Position numbers and translations under genes: made by a program
The notes under the pieces: generated by a model
Database searches by the model: none
Seen by the model: only the letters and a program-made list of their open reading frames with translations
What the model was told of the DNA's origin: nothing
Assembly: GCF_900188105.1 (NCBI RefSeq)
Contig: NZ_FZNP01000005.1
Span: 1-64,000, forward strand
Direction of reading: 5' to 3'
Length of the DNA: 64,000 bases
Origin: Actinomadura mexicana
GTDB lineage: Bacteria; Actinomycetota; Actinomycetes; Streptosporangiales; Streptosporangiaceae
In this document: positions 33,491 through 43,906 of the stretch, in pieces
Layout: each line of letters begins with the position of its first letter
Position numbering within the stretch: position 1 is the stretch's first letter

Positions 33491-33590
33491 CCCACGACCC
33501 TAAGCCCGGGCGCCCGCGCGGGTGGTTAGGGACGGACCGTGCGGCAACAAAGGGCTGAACGAATCGAGGAGCACGAGAGGAGCCGGGCGG

Positions 33591-33776
33591 ATGGCCAAGA
33601 AGGAGCCGGAGGAGCAGGGCCCGGGGGCCAGTTCCGGGCTGGAGGACCAGCCGCACGAGCGGGTCGTCCCGGGCAGCGAGAGCGCCGAAGAGGGATACGA
33701 AGGGGACGCCGAGAGCGGAACCCGCGACGGCAATCCGATCGCGGGTGTGGAGCTGGACGCGGACGACGAGGGATGA
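33591..33776 (+). CDS. Small acidic protein, 61 residues
   Basis: The protein starts at ATG 33591 with GAGGAG 9 nt upstream (MAKKEPEEQGPGASSGLEDQ...). It is strongly acidic, Gly/Glu/Asp/Ser-rich and probably disordered, ending VELDADDEG. I recognise no family. The ribosome binding site, compact length and hairpins downstream favour a real gene over chance. Confidence 0.55.
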   Translation: MAKKEPEEQGPGASSGLEDQPHERVVPGSESAEEGYEGDAESGTRDGNPIAGVELDADDEG

Positions 33777-33816
33777 GCTGAGGCCGCGTCGCCGTAGTCA
33801 CGGCCGCCTGTGTCAG

Positions 33817-33841
33817 GGCCGCCTGTGTCACGGCGGCCTTT
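33817..33841 (+). terminator. Terminator with T-tail after the acidic protein gene
   Basis: GGCCGCC (33817-33823), loop TGTGTCAC and GGCGGCC (33832-33838), followed by TTT. A partial upstream duplicate (GGCCGCCTGTGTCA at 33802-33815) suggests local duplication. Confidence 0.65.
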
Positions 33842-33880
33842 GCGTGGCCGCCACTGTCACTGGGCCCGCTCGGAGACCTG

Positions 33881-33904
33881 GGAGGCCGACCTCGGTCGGC
33901 CTCC
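33881..33904 (-). terminator. gnd terminator
   Basis: A perfect inverted repeat, GGAGGCCGAC (33881-33890) and GTCGGCCTCC (33895-33904) around CTCG, lies 25 bp downstream of the gnd stop. Confidence 0.6.
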
Positions 33905-33928
33905 CCGGCGGGTCCGGGAGGCCGGCCG

Positions 33929-35353
33929 TCAGGCGCTCACCTCGGTGCGGTCGCCGCCCCAGAGGGTGTGGAAGGAGCCGTCGCGGTCGGTGCGGCGGTA
34001 GGTGTGGGCGCCGAAGAAGTCGCGCTGGCCCTGCGTGAGCGCGGCCGGCAGGCGGTCGGCGCGCAGGGAGTCGTAGTAGGCCAGGGCGGTGGAGAAGCCG
34101 GGCACGGGGACGCCGAGGCGCGCGGCGGTGGCGACCACCTCGCGCCAGGCGTCCTGGGCGTCGCCCACGGCCTCGGCGAAGTGGTCGTCGGTCAGCAGCG
34201 TCGGCGTGTGCGGGTCGGCCTCGTAGGCGGCGCGGATGCGGTCCAGGAAGCGGGCCCGGATGATGCAGCCGCCGCGCCAGATGGTGGCCATCGCCCCGAG
34301 GTCGATGTTCCAGCCGTACTCGGCGCTGCCCGCCTGGATCTCGTGGAAGCCCTGCGCGTACGCCACGATCTTGGAGGCGTACAGCGCCTTCTCCACGGCG
34401 TCGGGGAAGCCCGGGTCCGCGACGGCGGTGCGGGACGGGCCGGGCAGGTGCCGCGCGGCCTCGCGCAGCGCGGCGTGGCCGGAGACGGACCGGGCGAACA
34501 CGGCCTCGGCGATGCCGCCGACGGGGACGCCGAGGTCGAGGGCCGTCTGCACGGTCCAGCGGCCGGTGCCCTTCTGCTCGGCCTGGTCGAGGACGACGTC
34601 CACGAACGGCCTGCCGGTCGAGGCGTCGGTGTGCGCGAGGACCTCGGCGGTGATCTCGATCAGGTAGGACTCCAGGCGGCCGGTGTTCCAGGTGCGGAAC
34701 ACCTCGGCGATCTCGGCGGGCGCGAGTCCTGCGGCGTGCCGCAGCAGGTCGTAGGACTCGGCGATCAGCTGCATGTCGGCGTACTCGATGCCGTTGTGCA
34801 CCATCTTCACGAAGTGCCCGGCGCCGTCCGGGCCGACGTGCACGCAGCAGGGGGTCCCGTCGACCTTGGCGGAGATGTCCTCCAGCAGCGGGCCCAGCGC
34901 CTCGTAGGACTCGGCGGAGCCGCCCGGCATGATGCTCGGGCCGTGCAGCGCGCCCTCCTCCCCGCCGGAGATGCCGGTGCCGACGAAGTGGACCCCGCGG
35001 TCGCGCAGCGCGGACTCGCGGCGGCGGGTGTCGGCGAAGTTGGCGTTGCCGCCGTCGACGATCATGTCGCCGGGCTCCAGCAGCGGCGCGAACTCGTCGA
35101 TGACCGCGTCGGTCGGGCCGCCCGCCTTCACCATGACGACCAGCCGCCGGGGCCGCTCCAGGGACTCCACGAACTGCTCCGGCGTTTGCGCTGGCAGGAA
35201 CGTTCCCTCGCCGCCGAACTCCTCCACCAGCGCCTTGGTCTTGGCGTACGTGCGGTTGTGCACGGCCACGGGATGCCCGTGCCGGGCCAGGTTGCGGGCC
35301 AGGTTCCGTCCCATCACCGCCAGTCCGGTGACACCTATTCGCGCCTTCTGCAT
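33929..35353 (-). CDS. gnd: 6-phosphogluconate dehydrogenase (decarboxylating)
   Basis: The 474-residue protein starts at the ATG complementary to 35351-35353, behind GAGGAGGAG. It oxidises 6-phosphogluconate to ribulose 5-phosphate and CO2, yielding NADPH. The N-terminal nucleotide site is IGVTGLAVMGRNLARNLARH. DGGNANFADTRRRE, GTGISGGEEGALHGPSIMPG (the substrate loop) and HFVKMVHNGIEYADMQLIAE (the catalytic Lys/His region) are all intact. It is of the full-length type. The divergent gene at 35510 belongs to a sugar phosphate pathway. Confidence 0.96.
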   Translation of the reverse strand: MQKARIGVTGLAVMGRNLARNLARHGHPVAVHNRTYAKTKALVEEFGGEGTFLPAQTPEQFVESLERPRRLVVMVKAGGPTDAVIDEFAPLLEPGDMIVDGGNANFADTRRRESALRDRGVHFVGTGISGGEEGALHGPSIMPGGSAESYEALGPLLEDISAKVDGTPCCVHVGPDGAGHFVKMVHNGIEYADMQLIAESYDLLRHAAGLAPAEIAEVFRTWNTGRLESYLIEITAEVLAHTDASTGRPFVDVVLDQAEQKGTGRWTVQTALDLGVPVGGIAEAVFARSVSGHAALREAARHLPGPSRTAVADPGFPDAVEKALYASKIVAYAQGFHEIQAGSAEYGWNIDLGAMATIWRGGCIIRARFLDRIRAAYEADPHTPTLLTDDHFAEAVGDAQDAWREVVATAARLGVPVPGFSTALAYYDSLRADRLPAALTQGQRDFFGAHTYRRTDRDGSFHTLWGGDRTEVSA

Positions 35354-35509
35354 TGGCTCACTCCTCCTCGTGTGCGACCCTGACCAAGGGGTTGTACGCG
35401 GCTCATGATCCCCCCGTTCGAGCGCCCGGGCCCGCATGCCCGCGCTCGGCGCGGGAACGGGTCGCGCGTTGAGGACCACTTTCGATGGTGCCATCTACCA
35501 GGGGGTGCG

Positions 35510-36259
35510 ATGCTGGGACTGCCGGACGAGGCGGCCGCGTGTCTTTTCGATCTCGACGGGGTGCTGACCCGGACCGCGGCCGTTCACGCGGCGGCGTGGA
35601 AGGAGATGTTCGACGGCTACCTGCGCGAGCGGGCGGAGCGGACCGGTGAGACGTTCACCGAGTTCGACCCCGTGCGCGACTACGGCCGGTACGTCGACGG
35701 CAAGAGGCGCGAGGACGGGACGCGCTCGTTCCTGGAGTCGCGCGGCATCTCCCTGCCCGAGGGCGATCCGGACGACCCGCCCGAGAAGGAGACCGTCAGG
35801 GGCCTCGGGAACCGCAAGAACGCCCTCGTCCTGAAGCTCATCCAGGAGAAGGGCGTCGAGACGTTCGACGGGTCGATCGACTACGTCCGCAAGGCGCGCG
35901 AGGCCGGCCTGAAGACGGCCGTGGTCTCCTCCAGCGCCAACACCGTCCAGGTCCTGCGGACGGCCGGCATCACCGACCTGTTCGACGCGCGCGTGGACGG
36001 CGTCGTCGCCGCGGAGCGGAACCTGCCCGGCAAGCCCGCCCCGGACACCTTCCTCGCTGGAGCCGAGGAGCTGGGCGTCCCGGCGGACAAGGCGGTGGTC
36101 TTCGAGGACGCGCTCGCCGGCGTCCAGGCGGGGCGGGCCGGACGGTTCGCCTACGTCGTCGGCGTCAACCGCGTCGGCGACGAGCACGCGAAGGAGCTCG
36201 CCGAGCACGGCGCCGACGTGGTGGTCGACGACCTGTCCGAGCTGCTGGAGGCGCCGTGA
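35510..36259 (+). CDS. Beta-phosphoglucomutase-family HAD phosphatase/mutase
   Basis: The protein has 249 residues from ATG 35510 (GGGGGTG upstream). It has the HAD motifs [20 protein letters not shown] (nucleophile Asp and general acid Asp), AVVSSSANT (motif II), and GKPAPDTFL with [16 protein letters not shown] (motifs III/IV). The alpha-helical cap insertion identifies the beta-phosphoglucomutase branch. Its stop overlaps the GTG of the GH65 gene (GTGA), a common coupling: the phosphorylase releases beta-glucose 1-phosphate and this enzyme converts it to glucose 6-phosphate. Confidence 0.9.
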   Translation: MLGLPDEAAACLFDLDGVLTRTAAVHAAAWKEMFDGYLRERAERTGETFTEFDPVRDYGRYVDGKRREDGTRSFLESRGISLPEGDPDDPPEKETVRGLGNRKNALVLKLIQEKGVETFDGSIDYVRKAREAGLKTAVVSSSANTVQVLRTAGITDLFDARVDGVVAAERNLPGKPAPDTFLAGAEELGVPADKAVVFEDALAGVQAGRAGRFAYVVGVNRVGDEHAKELAEHGADVVVDDLSELLEAP

Positions 36260-38655
36260 GCGAGCGCGAAGGCCGGACCGGCGCCGACCGGCCCGTGTTC
36301 TCGGTCGAGCCGTGGTGCGTGCGGGAGCCGGAGCTGCGGCTGGACCGGCTGGCCCAGACCGAGTCGGTGTTCGCCCTGTCCAACGGGCACGTCGGCATGC
36401 GCGGCAACCTCGACGAGGGCGAACCGCACGGGCTCCCCGGCACCTACCTGAACTCCTTCTACGAGCAGCGGCCCCTGCCGCACGCCGAGACCGCCTACGG
36501 CTACCCCGAGATGGGCCAGACGGTCATCAACGTCACCAACGGCAAGGTGATCCGGCTGCTCGTCGACGACGAGCCGCTCGACGTGCGCTACGGCCGCGTG
36601 CACCACCACGAGCGGATCCTCGACCTGCGCGCGGGGACGCTCACGCGGCACGTGGAGTGGACCTCCCCGGCCGACCGGAGGATCAAGGTGACCTCGGTCC
36701 GGATGGTGTCGCTGACCCAGCGGGCCGTCGCGGCGGTCTGCTACGAGGTCGAGCCGGTGGACGAGGCGGTCCGGGTGGTCGCCCAGTCGGAGCTGGTGGC
36801 CAACGAGGCGCTGCCCGGCGGCGGCAAGGACCCGCGCGCCTCGGCGATCCTGAGCAGCCCGCTCGCCGGCGAGGAGCACGTCGCCAACGGCACCAAGGTG
36901 CTGCTGCTGCACCGGACGCGGCAGAGCGGCCTGCGGATGGCCGCCGGGATGTCGCACGACATCGAGGGCCCGGAGTCGATGGCGATCGACACCGAGAGCT
37001 CCAAGGACGTGGGGCGGCTGACGGTCGCGACGCGGCTGGAGCCGGGGCAGCGGCTGCGCATCGTCAAGTACATCTCCTACGGCTGGTCGAGCCGGCGGTC
37101 GCGTCCCGCGCTGCACGACCAGGTGGTCGGGGCGCTGGCGGGCGCGCGGCAGACCGGCTGGCAGGGCCTGCTGGACGAGCAGCGCGAGTACCTCGACGAC
37201 TTCTGGGAGGGCGCGGACGTCGAGGTCGACGGCGACGCCGAGATCCAGCAGGCGGTCAGGTTCGGGCTGTTCCACGTCCTGCAGGCCGGCGCCCGCGCGG
37301 AGCGCCGCATGATCCCGGCCAAGGGGCTGACCGGGCCGGGTTACGACGGGCACACGTTCTGGGACACCGAGACGTTCGTGCTGCCGGTCCTCACCTACAC
37401 ATCCCCCGGCGCCGCGGCGGACGCCCTCGGCTGGCGGCACATGACGCTGCCGCTGGCCCGGGACCGTGCCAATCAGCTCGGCCTGGAGGGCGCGACGTTC
37501 CCGTGGCGGACGATCCGCGGGCACGAATGCTCGGGTTACTGGCCCGCCGGCACCGCCGCGTTCCACATCAACGCCGACATCTCCGACGCCGTCGTCCGGT
37601 ACGTGGACGCCACGCAGGACGAGCAGTTCGAGCGGGAGATCGGCCTGGACATCCTGGTCCAGACGGCCCGGCTGTGGCGGAGCCTCGGCCACCACGACGT
37701 GGGCGGGGTGTTCCGCATCGACGGAGTCACCGGCCCCGACGAGTACAGCGCGGTGGTGGACAACAACGTCTACACCAACCTGATGGCGCGCCGGAACCTC
37801 CAGGAGGCCGCCGAGACGGCGATGCGCCACCCGGACGTGGCCGACCGGCTCGGCGTGAACGCCGAGGAGGCGGCGTCGTGGCGGGACGCGGCGGCGGCGA
37901 TGCTCATCCCCTACGACGAGCGGCTCGGCGTCCATCCGCAGAGCGAGAGCTTCACCAACCACGCCCGCTGGGACTTCTCGGCGACCAAACCCGACCACTA
38001 TCCCCTGCTGCTGAACTACCCCTACTTCGACCTCTACCGCAAGCAGGTGGTCAAGCAGGCGGACCTGGTGCTCGCCCTGCACCTGTGCGGGGACGCGTTC
38101 ACCGACGAGCAGAAGGAGCGCGACTTCGCCTACTACGAGGGCCTGACCGTCCGCGACTCCTCGCTGTCGGCGCAGACGCAGGCGGTCGTCGCCGCCGAGG
38201 TCGGCCAGCTGGAGCTGGCGCACGACTACCTCGGCGAGACCGCGCTGATGGACCTGCACGACCTCAACCACAACACCCGCGACGGGCTGCACATCGCCTC
38301 GATGGCGGGCGCGTGGAGCGGGCTCGTCGCCGGGTTCGGCGGGATGCGTGCGGGCAGGGGCACGCTGCGGTTCGCGCCGCGGCTGCCCGGCGGGATCAGC
38401 CGGCTGGCGTTCCGGATGCGGTACCGGGGCAACCGGATCAAAGTCAGCGTGACCGGCGAGGCGGCCCGCTACGAGCTGCTGGACGGCCGGGGCCTCACGC
38501 TGTGGCACCACGGCGAACGGTTCACCCTCGCCGACGAGCCCGTCGAGCTGCCGATCGAGCAGATCCCGGTGCGCCCGCCGGTGGCGCAGCCGGCGGGGCG
38601 GGAGCCGGCCCCCCGGCGCATCGACCCGCACGGGCGCGACCCCCGCCGCCGCTAG
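36256..38655 (+). CDS. Glycoside hydrolase family 65 disaccharide phosphorylase
   Basis: The 799-residue protein is translationally coupled to the HAD mutase by a GTGA overlap. The GH65 plan is visible: an N-terminal beta-sandwich ([20 protein letters not shown]), a linker and an (alpha/alpha)6 barrel with [12 protein letters not shown] and the catalytic acid Glu496 in [15 protein letters not shown]. The phosphate-binding HANRWDF-like region is [12 protein letters not shown]. Members cleave maltose, trehalose, kojibiose or nigerose with phosphate. Which disaccharide is used cannot be read directly. The partner mutase supports a beta-glucose 1-phosphate product. Confidence 0.9.
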   Translation: MSEREGRTGADRPVFSVEPWCVREPELRLDRLAQTESVFALSNGHVGMRGNLDEGEPHGLPGTYLNSFYEQRPLPHAETAYGYPEMGQTVINVTNGKVIRLLVDDEPLDVRYGRVHHHERILDLRAGTLTRHVEWTSPADRRIKVTSVRMVSLTQRAVAAVCYEVEPVDEAVRVVAQSELVANEALPGGGKDPRASAILSSPLAGEEHVANGTKVLLLHRTRQSGLRMAAGMSHDIEGPESMAIDTESSKDVGRLTVATRLEPGQRLRIVKYISYGWSSRRSRPALHDQVVGALAGARQTGWQGLLDEQREYLDDFWEGADVEVDGDAEIQQAVRFGLFHVLQAGARAERRMIPAKGLTGPGYDGHTFWDTETFVLPVLTYTSPGAAADALGWRHMTLPLARDRANQLGLEGATFPWRTIRGHECSGYWPAGTAAFHINADISDAVVRYVDATQDEQFEREIGLDILVQTARLWRSLGHHDVGGVFRIDGVTGPDEYSAVVDNNVYTNLMARRNLQEAAETAMRHPDVADRLGVNAEEAASWRDAAAAMLIPYDERLGVHPQSESFTNHARWDFSATKPDHYPLLLNYPYFDLYRKQVVKQADLVLALHLCGDAFTDEQKERDFAYYEGLTVRDSSLSAQTQAVVAAEVGQLELAHDYLGETALMDLHDLNHNTRDGLHIASMAGAWSGLVAGFGGMRAGRGTLRFAPRLPGGISRLAFRMRYRGNRIKVSVTGEAARYELLDGRGLTLWHHGERFTLADEPVELPIEQIPVRPPVAQPAGREPAPRRIDPHGRDPRRR

Positions 38656-39206
38656 GCGGGGCCGCTCCCCGGTTCGCAGACGGGCGCGCAACCGTTCGCC
38701 TGGGAGGTCCGCGCCCCGTCCGCCGGGCGGGACGCGGGCTCCCCGGCGCCGGCCGGTACGAGCAGGCGGCGCGGTCCCGGTCCCTCGTCCCCGAGCCGGT
38801 CGTAGGGGTTGGCGAGCGCGCACTTGTTGATCGACAGGCAGCCGCAGCCGATGCAGTCGGTGAGGTCGTCGCGCAGCCGTTCGAGCTGCCGGATTCGCGC
38901 GTCGAGGTCGCCGCGCCACGTCTCCGAGAGGCGCGCCCAGTCCGCCACCGTGGGGGTGCGCTCCTCGGGGAGGGTGGCGAGCGCGTCGCGGATGTCACCG
39001 AGCGGGATCCCGACGCGCTGCGAGACCTTGATGAACGAGACCCGGCGGAGCGTGTCCCGGCTGAACCGCCGCTGGTTGCCCGCCGTCCGGCGGCTCCTGA
39101 TCAGCCCCTTGGACTCGTAGAAGTGCAGGGCCGAGACGGCCACGCCGCTCCGCTCGGCGAGCTGCCCGACGGTCAGTTCGTGCACCCGGTGCTCCAGCCG
39201 CGTCAT
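38652..39206 (-). CDS. soxR: Redox-sensing transcriptional activator SoxR
   Basis: This MerR-family regulator has about 184 residues; the start could also be the ATG at 39215. The helix-turn-helix is [20 protein letters not shown], the dimerisation helix follows, and the [2Fe-2S] cluster motif is [12 protein letters not shown]. Redox-cycling compounds oxidise the cluster and activate target genes. In actinomycetes SoxR usually responds to endogenous quinone pigments. Its 3' end overlaps the GH65 stop (convergent). A target gene is not obvious in this window. Confidence 0.93.
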   Translation of the reverse strand: MTRLEHRVHELTVGQLAERSGVAVSALHFYESKGLIRSRRTAGNQRRFSRDTLRRVSFIKVSQRVGIPLGDIRDALATLPEERTPTVADWARLSETWRGDLDARIRQLERLRDDLTDCIGCGCLSINKCALANPYDRLGDEGPGPRRLLVPAGAGEPASRPADGARTSQANGCAPVCEPGSGPA

Positions 39207-39274
39207 GCACGGCATCCTACGCGTTCCTCAACTGCGCTTGAGGTAGTGCCCGTAGGCCCGGCGCGGGGCCGGGG

Positions 39275-39850
39275 TCAGTAGTGGGGAGCGGGGCTCGTCC
39301 CGCCCGGTCGCTCGGCCGCCTGGCCGAGCCGGCGCAGCCGGAACGCCGCGCCGACCATGGCGGCGCCGGTCAGGACGGCCAGCAGCCCGATCAGCCAGAC
39401 GATGGCGATCGCGCCGGAGACGGGCCACGCGAACAGCATGATCCCGAAGATCAGCGAGACGGCGCCGGTGAGCACGTACGCCCACTCGCCCTTCAGCTCC
39501 TTGCGCATCGCGAGCGCGACCCCGATCTCCAGCACGCCGGTGGCGACCGCCCAGGCGGCGATCAGCATCAGCAGGACGAACGCGGTGATGCCGGGCCACA
39601 CCAGCGCCGCGATGCCGAGCGCGACCCCGGCGGCCCCCGACAGGGCCAGCACGCCGCGCGGCGCGCCGGACGTGCCGCGGATCGCCTGCGCCACCGCGAA
39701 CACGCCGTCCACCAGGGCGTACGCGCCGAACAGCACCACCAGCGCCCAGACCGTGATGCCCGGCCAGACCCAGGCGACGATGCCGAAGATGATCGCGAAC
39801 GTGCCGCGCAGCGCGAGCACCCACCAGTGGCGGGTCATCAGGTCGAACAT
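39275..39850 (-). CDS. HdeD-family (DUF308) membrane protein
   Basis: The protein has 191 residues from the ATG complementary to 39848-39850, with GGGAGG upstream. It has six hydrophobic helices arranged as three repeated hairpins, each with a G(I/F).A.VWPG.T-like signature (IVAWVWPGITVWALVVLFGA; IAALVWPGITAFVLLMLIAA; IMLFAWPVSG). HdeD proteins are linked to acid resistance in enterobacteria; actinobacterial members are uncharacterised. It follows soxR on the same strand but has its own ribosome binding site. Confidence 0.87.
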   Translation of the reverse strand: MFDLMTRHWWVLALRGTFAIIFGIVAWVWPGITVWALVVLFGAYALVDGVFAVAQAIRGTSGAPRGVLALSGAAGVALGIAALVWPGITAFVLLMLIAAWAVATGVLEIGVALAMRKELKGEWAYVLTGAVSLIFGIMLFAWPVSGAIAIVWLIGLLAVLTGAAMVGAAFRLRRLGQAAERPGGTSPAPHY

Positions 39851-39913
39851 GCCGGCCTCCCTGGGACTGGGACTCCTCCAGTGTCGGCCCCCGCTCCCTG
39901 TGGAGAACGTCAA

Positions 39914-39949
39914 GGCCGGTCGCGAACTTCGCAAAGTTCGCGACCGGCC
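39914..39949 (-). terminator. pckG terminator
   Basis: GGCCGGTCGCGAACTT (39914-39929) pairs perfectly with AAGTTCGCGACCGGCC (39934-39949) around CGCA, a 16-bp stem 36 bp after the pckG stop. Confidence 0.75.
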
Positions 39950-39985
39950 CGTGCGCTCCGGCCGCGGCCCGGCTGCGCCCGCGCG

Positions 39986-41803
39986 TCAGTTCTCCAGGCG
40001 GCGTACCAGGTCGTGGTACTCGTCCCACAGGGCCTTCGGCGTGTGGTCACCGAACTTCTCGAAGAACTCCGGCACCAGCGCGGCCTCCTGCTTCCACACC
40101 TCGGTGTCGACCGACAGCAGCGTCTCCAGGTCGGCGTCGTCCAGGTCGAGGCCCTCGGTGTCGAGCGCCTCCCTGGTCGGCAGGTGCCCGATCGGCGACT
40201 TGACCGCGTCGGCCTTGCCGTTGAGGCGCTCGACGATCCACTTCAGGACGCGGCTGTTCTCGCCGAAGCCGGGCCAGACGAACGCGCCGTCGGCGTTCTT
40301 GCGGAACCAGTTGACGTAGTAGATCCGCGGGAGCTTCTCCGGGTCCGTCGCCTTGCCGATCTCCAGCCAGTGGCCGAAGTAGTCGCCCATGTTGTAGCCG
40401 CAGAACGGCAGCATCGCGAACGGGTCGCGGCGCAGTTCGCCGACGGCGCCCTCGGCGGCGGCGGTCTTCTCGGACGCGACGTTGGCGCCGAGGAACACGC
40501 CCTGCTGCCAGTCGAACGACTCGGTGACGAGCGGGACCGCTGAGGCGCGGCGGCCGCCGAACAGGATCGCCGAGATGGGGACGCCCTTCGGGTCCTCCCA
40601 CTCGTCGGCGATGATCGGGCACTGCCCGGCCGGGGTGGTGAAGCGGGCGTTCGGGTGGGCGGCCGGGCTCGTGGAGTCCGGCGTCCAGTCGTTGCCCTTC
40701 CAGTCGGTCAGGTGCGCGGGCGGCTCGTCGGTGAGGCCCTCCCACCACACGTCGCCGTCGTCGGTGAGGGCGACGTTGGTGAAGATGCTGTTGCCCCACA
40801 GCGTCCTGACCGCGTTGGCGTTGGTGCTCTCACCGGTGCCGGGCGCGACGCCGAAGAAGCCGGCCTCGGGGTTGATGGCGTAGAGGCGGCCGTCGTCGCC
40901 GAAGCGCATCCAGGCGATGTCGTCGCCGATCGTCTCGACCTTCCATCCGGGGATGGTCGGCTCCAGCATGGCGAGGTTGGTCTTGCCGCACGCCGAGGGG
41001 AACGCGGCGGCGACGTAGCGGGTCTCACCGGTGGGCGGCGTCAGCTTCAGCACGAGCATGTGCTCGGCCATCCAGCCCTCGTCGCGGGCCATCGTCGAGG
41101 CGATGCGCAGCGCGTAGCACTTCTTGCCGAGCAGCGCGTTGCCGCCGTACCCGGACCCGTAGGACCAGATCTCCCGGGTCTCGGGGAAGTGCGTGATGTA
41201 CTTGGTGGAGTTGCACGGCCACGCGACGTCCTCCTGGCCCGGCTCCAGGGGGGCGCCGACGGAGTGGACGGCCCTGACGAACGACCCGCGCTCCTCGATG
41301 AGACGCAACGCGCCCTCGCCCATCCGCGTCATGATCCGCATGGACACGGCGACGTAGGCCGAGTCGGTGATCTCCACGCCCAGCTGCGAGATGGTGCCGC
41401 CGAGCGGACCCATGCAGAAGGGCACCACGTACATGGTGCGGCCCTTCATGCAGCCCTCGAACAGGCCGCCGAGGGTCTCCCGCATCTCGCCGGGCGCGGT
41501 CCAGTTGTTGGTGGGACCGGCGTCCTCCTGCCTCTCGGAGCAGATGAACGTCCGGTCCTCGACGCGGGCGACGTCGGTGGGGTCGGAGGCGGCGTGGAAG
41601 CTGTTGGGCCGTTTGGCCGGGTCGAGCCGCGTCAGGGTGCCCTGCTCGACGAGGAGGCCGGTGAGCCGCTCCCACTCCTCCTCGGAGCCGTCACACCACT
41701 CGACCCGGTCGGGTGCGGTCAGCTCGGCGATCCCGCGTACCCACTCAATCAGTTCGGTGTGGCCGGTAGGGGCCTGGTCGAGGCCGGGGACCTGGTTGGA
41801 CAC
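39986..41803 (-). CDS. pckG: Phosphoenolpyruvate carboxykinase, GTP-dependent
   Basis: The protein has 605 residues from GTG 41803, chosen because GAAGGAGACGCCC precedes it; a longer open frame runs upstream through the promoter. It catalyses oxaloacetate + GTP to PEP, the entry to gluconeogenesis. Visible motifs are the kinase-1 loop [13 protein letters not shown], the substrate-site [20 protein letters not shown] and the lid/kinase regions including NWFRKNADG. The length is standard. The promoter region carries a Crp-like site and a DasR-like palindrome, so expression is probably governed by carbon source. modC lies upstream on the same strand, 178 bp away. Confidence 0.96.
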   Translation of the reverse strand: MSNQVPGLDQAPTGHTELIEWVRGIAELTAPDRVEWCDGSEEEWERLTGLLVEQGTLTRLDPAKRPNSFHAASDPTDVARVEDRTFICSERQEDAGPTNNWTAPGEMRETLGGLFEGCMKGRTMYVVPFCMGPLGGTISQLGVEITDSAYVAVSMRIMTRMGEGALRLIEERGSFVRAVHSVGAPLEPGQEDVAWPCNSTKYITHFPETREIWSYGSGYGGNALLGKKCYALRIASTMARDEGWMAEHMLVLKLTPPTGETRYVAAAFPSACGKTNLAMLEPTIPGWKVETIGDDIAWMRFGDDGRLYAINPEAGFFGVAPGTGESTNANAVRTLWGNSIFTNVALTDDGDVWWEGLTDEPPAHLTDWKGNDWTPDSTSPAAHPNARFTTPAGQCPIIADEWEDPKGVPISAILFGGRRASAVPLVTESFDWQQGVFLGANVASEKTAAAEGAVGELRRDPFAMLPFCGYNMGDYFGHWLEIGKATDPEKLPRIYYVNWFRKNADGAFVWPGFGENSRVLKWIVERLNGKADAVKSPIGHLPTREALDTEGLDLDDADLETLLSVDTEVWKQEAALVPEFFEKFGDHTPKALWDEYHDLVRRLEN

Positions 41804-41867
41804 GGGCGTCTCCTTCAGCTGTTCGCGAGATGTTTGCATGATGAACAAGACCCGTCGTTTTTGCCAT

Positions 41868-41881
41868 TTGGTCTGGACCAA
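41868..41881. promoter_or_regulatory. DasR-like (dre) palindrome upstream of pckG
   Basis: TTGGTCTGGACCAA has 6-bp arms. Its core TGGTCTGGACCA differs by one base from the DasR consensus TGGTCTAGACCA of the N-acetylglucosamine regulator (GntR/HutC family). It lies 65-78 bp before the GTG start, within or near the expected promoter. Confidence 0.55.
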
Positions 41882-41914
41882 TCCCGTCCGCTTTTGGGGC
41901 ATGATGCCCGATTT

Positions 41915-41930
41915 TGTGAGGGATATCACT
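41915..41930. promoter_or_regulatory. Crp-like site upstream of pckG
   Basis: TGTGAGGGATATCACT matches the Crp/FNR consensus TGTGA-N6-TCACA except for the final base. It is centred about 120 bp before the pckG start, at a distance suited to activation. Confidence 0.6.
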
Positions 41931-41981
41931 GGGAGGTGCCGTCGACCGGCCGCACGCGCCCGCCGGGCGGTGCGGGGGCGT

Positions 41982-43076
41982 TCAAGCTGGGTAAACGTGG
42001 GTCTCGGTGGCCTTCACGGCCGCCCATATGGGGCTGCCCTCCGACAATTGGAGCTCCGCGACCGCCGCCTGAGTGATGTCCGCAACCGCGTCGAAAGGCG
42101 GGCCCGACAGCCGTACCCGGACGCGGTCCCCCTGCCGTTCGATCGCGCCGACACGGGTGCGCCAGAGGTTGCGCGGGCTACCGTCGGGACGGGTCCGGTA
42201 CAGCGCCACCGAAGATGGCGCGAAGGCGATAAACACCTCACCTGCGAGTGAGTCGACACTGTCGAGGGTTGCGCCGCCGCCCAGCACCACCGTGCCTGCC
42301 TCGGCCCTGCCCCGGTACAGGTTCAACCCGACCAGGCGCGCGACGTAGTCGGTGCGGGGGCGGCGCGCGACGTCGGCCGGGGTCCCCTGCTGGACGAGCC
42401 GGCCGCCCTCGACGACGACGAGGCGGTCGGCGAGCACCATGGCGTCCAGCGGGTCGTGCGTGACGAGCACGGCGGCGCGTGCGAACCCGGCGAGGTGGCG
42501 GCGCAGCGCGGCCCTGATCTCCAGCCGGGTGTGCGCGTCGAGCGCCGCGAGCGGCTCGTCCAGCAGCAGCAGGCGCGGGTCGACGGCCAGCGCGCGGGCG
42601 AGGGCCACCCGCTGCGCCTGCCCGCCCGACAGGGCCCGCGGGCGCGCGGACGCGTGCTCGGCGAGCCCCACCCGCTCCAGCCAGCCCGTAGCGATCCGCC
42701 GGGCGGCGCGGCGCCCGGCGCCCTGGCAGCGCGGCCCGAACGCGACATTGTCCAGCGCCGTGAGGTGCGGGAACAGCAGGTATTCCTGGAAGACCATGCC
42801 GATGCCGCGGCGGTCGGGCGCCAGCGGGCGCAGGTCCGCCCCGTCCACCCGCACGTGCCCGCCCGCCATCGGCACGAGCCCGGCCAGGGCGCGCAGCGCG
42901 GTGCTCTTGCCCGCGCCGTTCGGGCCGAGCAGCGCCACGACCTCACCGGGCCCGGCGGTGAGCGCGAAATCGAGGTCGAACGCGGCGCGGCGCACGACGA
43001 GCCGGGCGTCCAGCCCCCGGGGGCCGCTCCCCGCCCGCGCCCCGGCCGCTCCGCCCACCTCCCCGCCTCCGCTCAT
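41982..43076 (-). CDS. modC: Molybdate ABC transporter ATP-binding protein
   Basis: The protein has 364 residues. Its ATG overlaps the modB stop (ATGA). It has Walker [19 protein letters not shown], the Q-loop [14 protein letters not shown], the signature [17 protein letters not shown] and Walker [13 protein letters not shown]. The C-terminal TOBE-like domain ([18 protein letters not shown]) binds molybdate in this family. It energises molybdate import with ModB. It is the last gene of a four-gene operon, and pckG follows after 178 bp with its own control sites. Confidence 0.93.
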   Translation of the reverse strand: MSGGGEVGGAAGARAGSGPRGLDARLVVRRAAFDLDFALTAGPGEVVALLGPNGAGKSTALRALAGLVPMAGGHVRVDGADLRPLAPDRRGIGMVFQEYLLFPHLTALDNVAFGPRCQGAGRRAARRIATGWLERVGLAEHASARPRALSGGQAQRVALARALAVDPRLLLLDEPLAALDAHTRLEIRAALRRHLAGFARAAVLVTHDPLDAMVLADRLVVVEGGRLVQQGTPADVARRPRTDYVARLVGLNLYRGRAEAGTVVLGGGATLDSVDSLAGEVFIAFAPSSVALYRTRPDGSPRNLWRTRVGAIERQGDRVRVRLSGPPFDAVADITQAAVAELQLSEGSPIWAAVKATETHVYPA

Positions 43077-43906
43077 CCCGCGCCGCCCACCCACCGGTCC
43101 CGGAGCGCGGCCAGAACGGCGACCGAGACGGCGAGCAGGACGAGGCTGAGCACGATCGCCGCCTGCGGGTCGGTCTCCAGCGCCAGGTACACCGCGAGCG
43201 GCATCGTCTGCGTGCGGCCGGGGAAGTTGCCCGCGAAGGTGATCGTCGCCCCGAACTCGCCGAGCGCCCGCGCCCAGCACAGGATCGCCCCGGCAGCGAC
43301 GCCCGGCGCGACCAGCGGCAGCGTGACCCGCCGGAAGATCGTCCAGCGGCCGGCGCCGAGGGTGGCGGCGGCCTCCTCGTAGCGCAGGTCGGCGGCGCGC
43401 AGCGCGCCCTCCACGCTGATCACCAGGAACGGCATCGCCACGAACGCCTCGGCGAGCACCACGCCGGCGGTGGTGAACGGGAACGTGAGGCCGAAGGCGC
43501 GGTCCAGCCACCCGCCGACCAGCCCGCGCCGTCCGAGCACCAGCAGCAGCGCGACGCCGCCGACCACCGGCGGCAGCACCAGCGGCACGGTCACCAGGGC
43601 CCGGACGAGCCGGACGCCGGGGAACCGGACCCGGGCGAGCGTCCAGGCGAGCGGGACGCCGAGCAGCAGGCACAGGCCGGTGGCGAGGGTGGCGGTGAAC
43701 AGCGAGAGCCTGAGCGCCTCCAGGACCTGGGTCTGCAGGAGGCGTGTACCGAGCGTCGACCACGGCGCCCTGACGAGCAGGCCGAGCAGCGGCAGCACCA
43801 GGAAGGCGAGCCCGAGCAGCGCGGGCGCGAGCAGCACCCAGGGCGGCCTGCCCGGCAGCCGGTCCGCCTTTCGCGCCGCCCGGGACGCCCGCCGCGGTCG
43901 CGTCAC
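43073..43906 (-). CDS. modB: Molybdate ABC transporter permease
   Basis: The 277-residue membrane protein overlaps both neighbours by 4 bp. Five to six transmembrane helices and the permease EAA loop (EEAAATLGAGRWTIFRRVTL) are present. GEFGATITFAGNFPGRTQTM is typical of ModB. The N-terminus is basic (MTRPRRASRAARKADR). It forms the channel for molybdate with ModC. Confidence 0.93.
   Translation of the reverse strand: MTRPRRASRAARKADRLPGRPPWVLLAPALLGLAFLVLPLLGLLVRAPWSTLGTRLLQTQVLEALRLSLFTATLATGLCLLLGVPLAWTLARVRFPGVRLVRALVTVPLVLPPVVGGVALLLVLGRRGLVGGWLDRAFGLTFPFTTAGVVLAEAFVAMPFLVISVEGALRAADLRYEEAAATLGAGRWTIFRRVTLPLVAPGVAAGAILCWARALGEFGATITFAGNFPGRTQTMPLAVYLALETDPQAAIVLSLVLLAVSVAVLAALRDRWVGGAG

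Noticed and set aside
29879-33529. Open frame of about 1,200 codons on the plus strand
   Set aside because: It is antisense to the nitrilase, helicase and HD genes, which have clear motifs. The translation is low-complexity.
36151-38919. Long minus-strand frame opposite the GH65 gene
   Set aside because: It is a GC-rich shadow of GH65 with no recognisable domain or plausible ribosome binding site.
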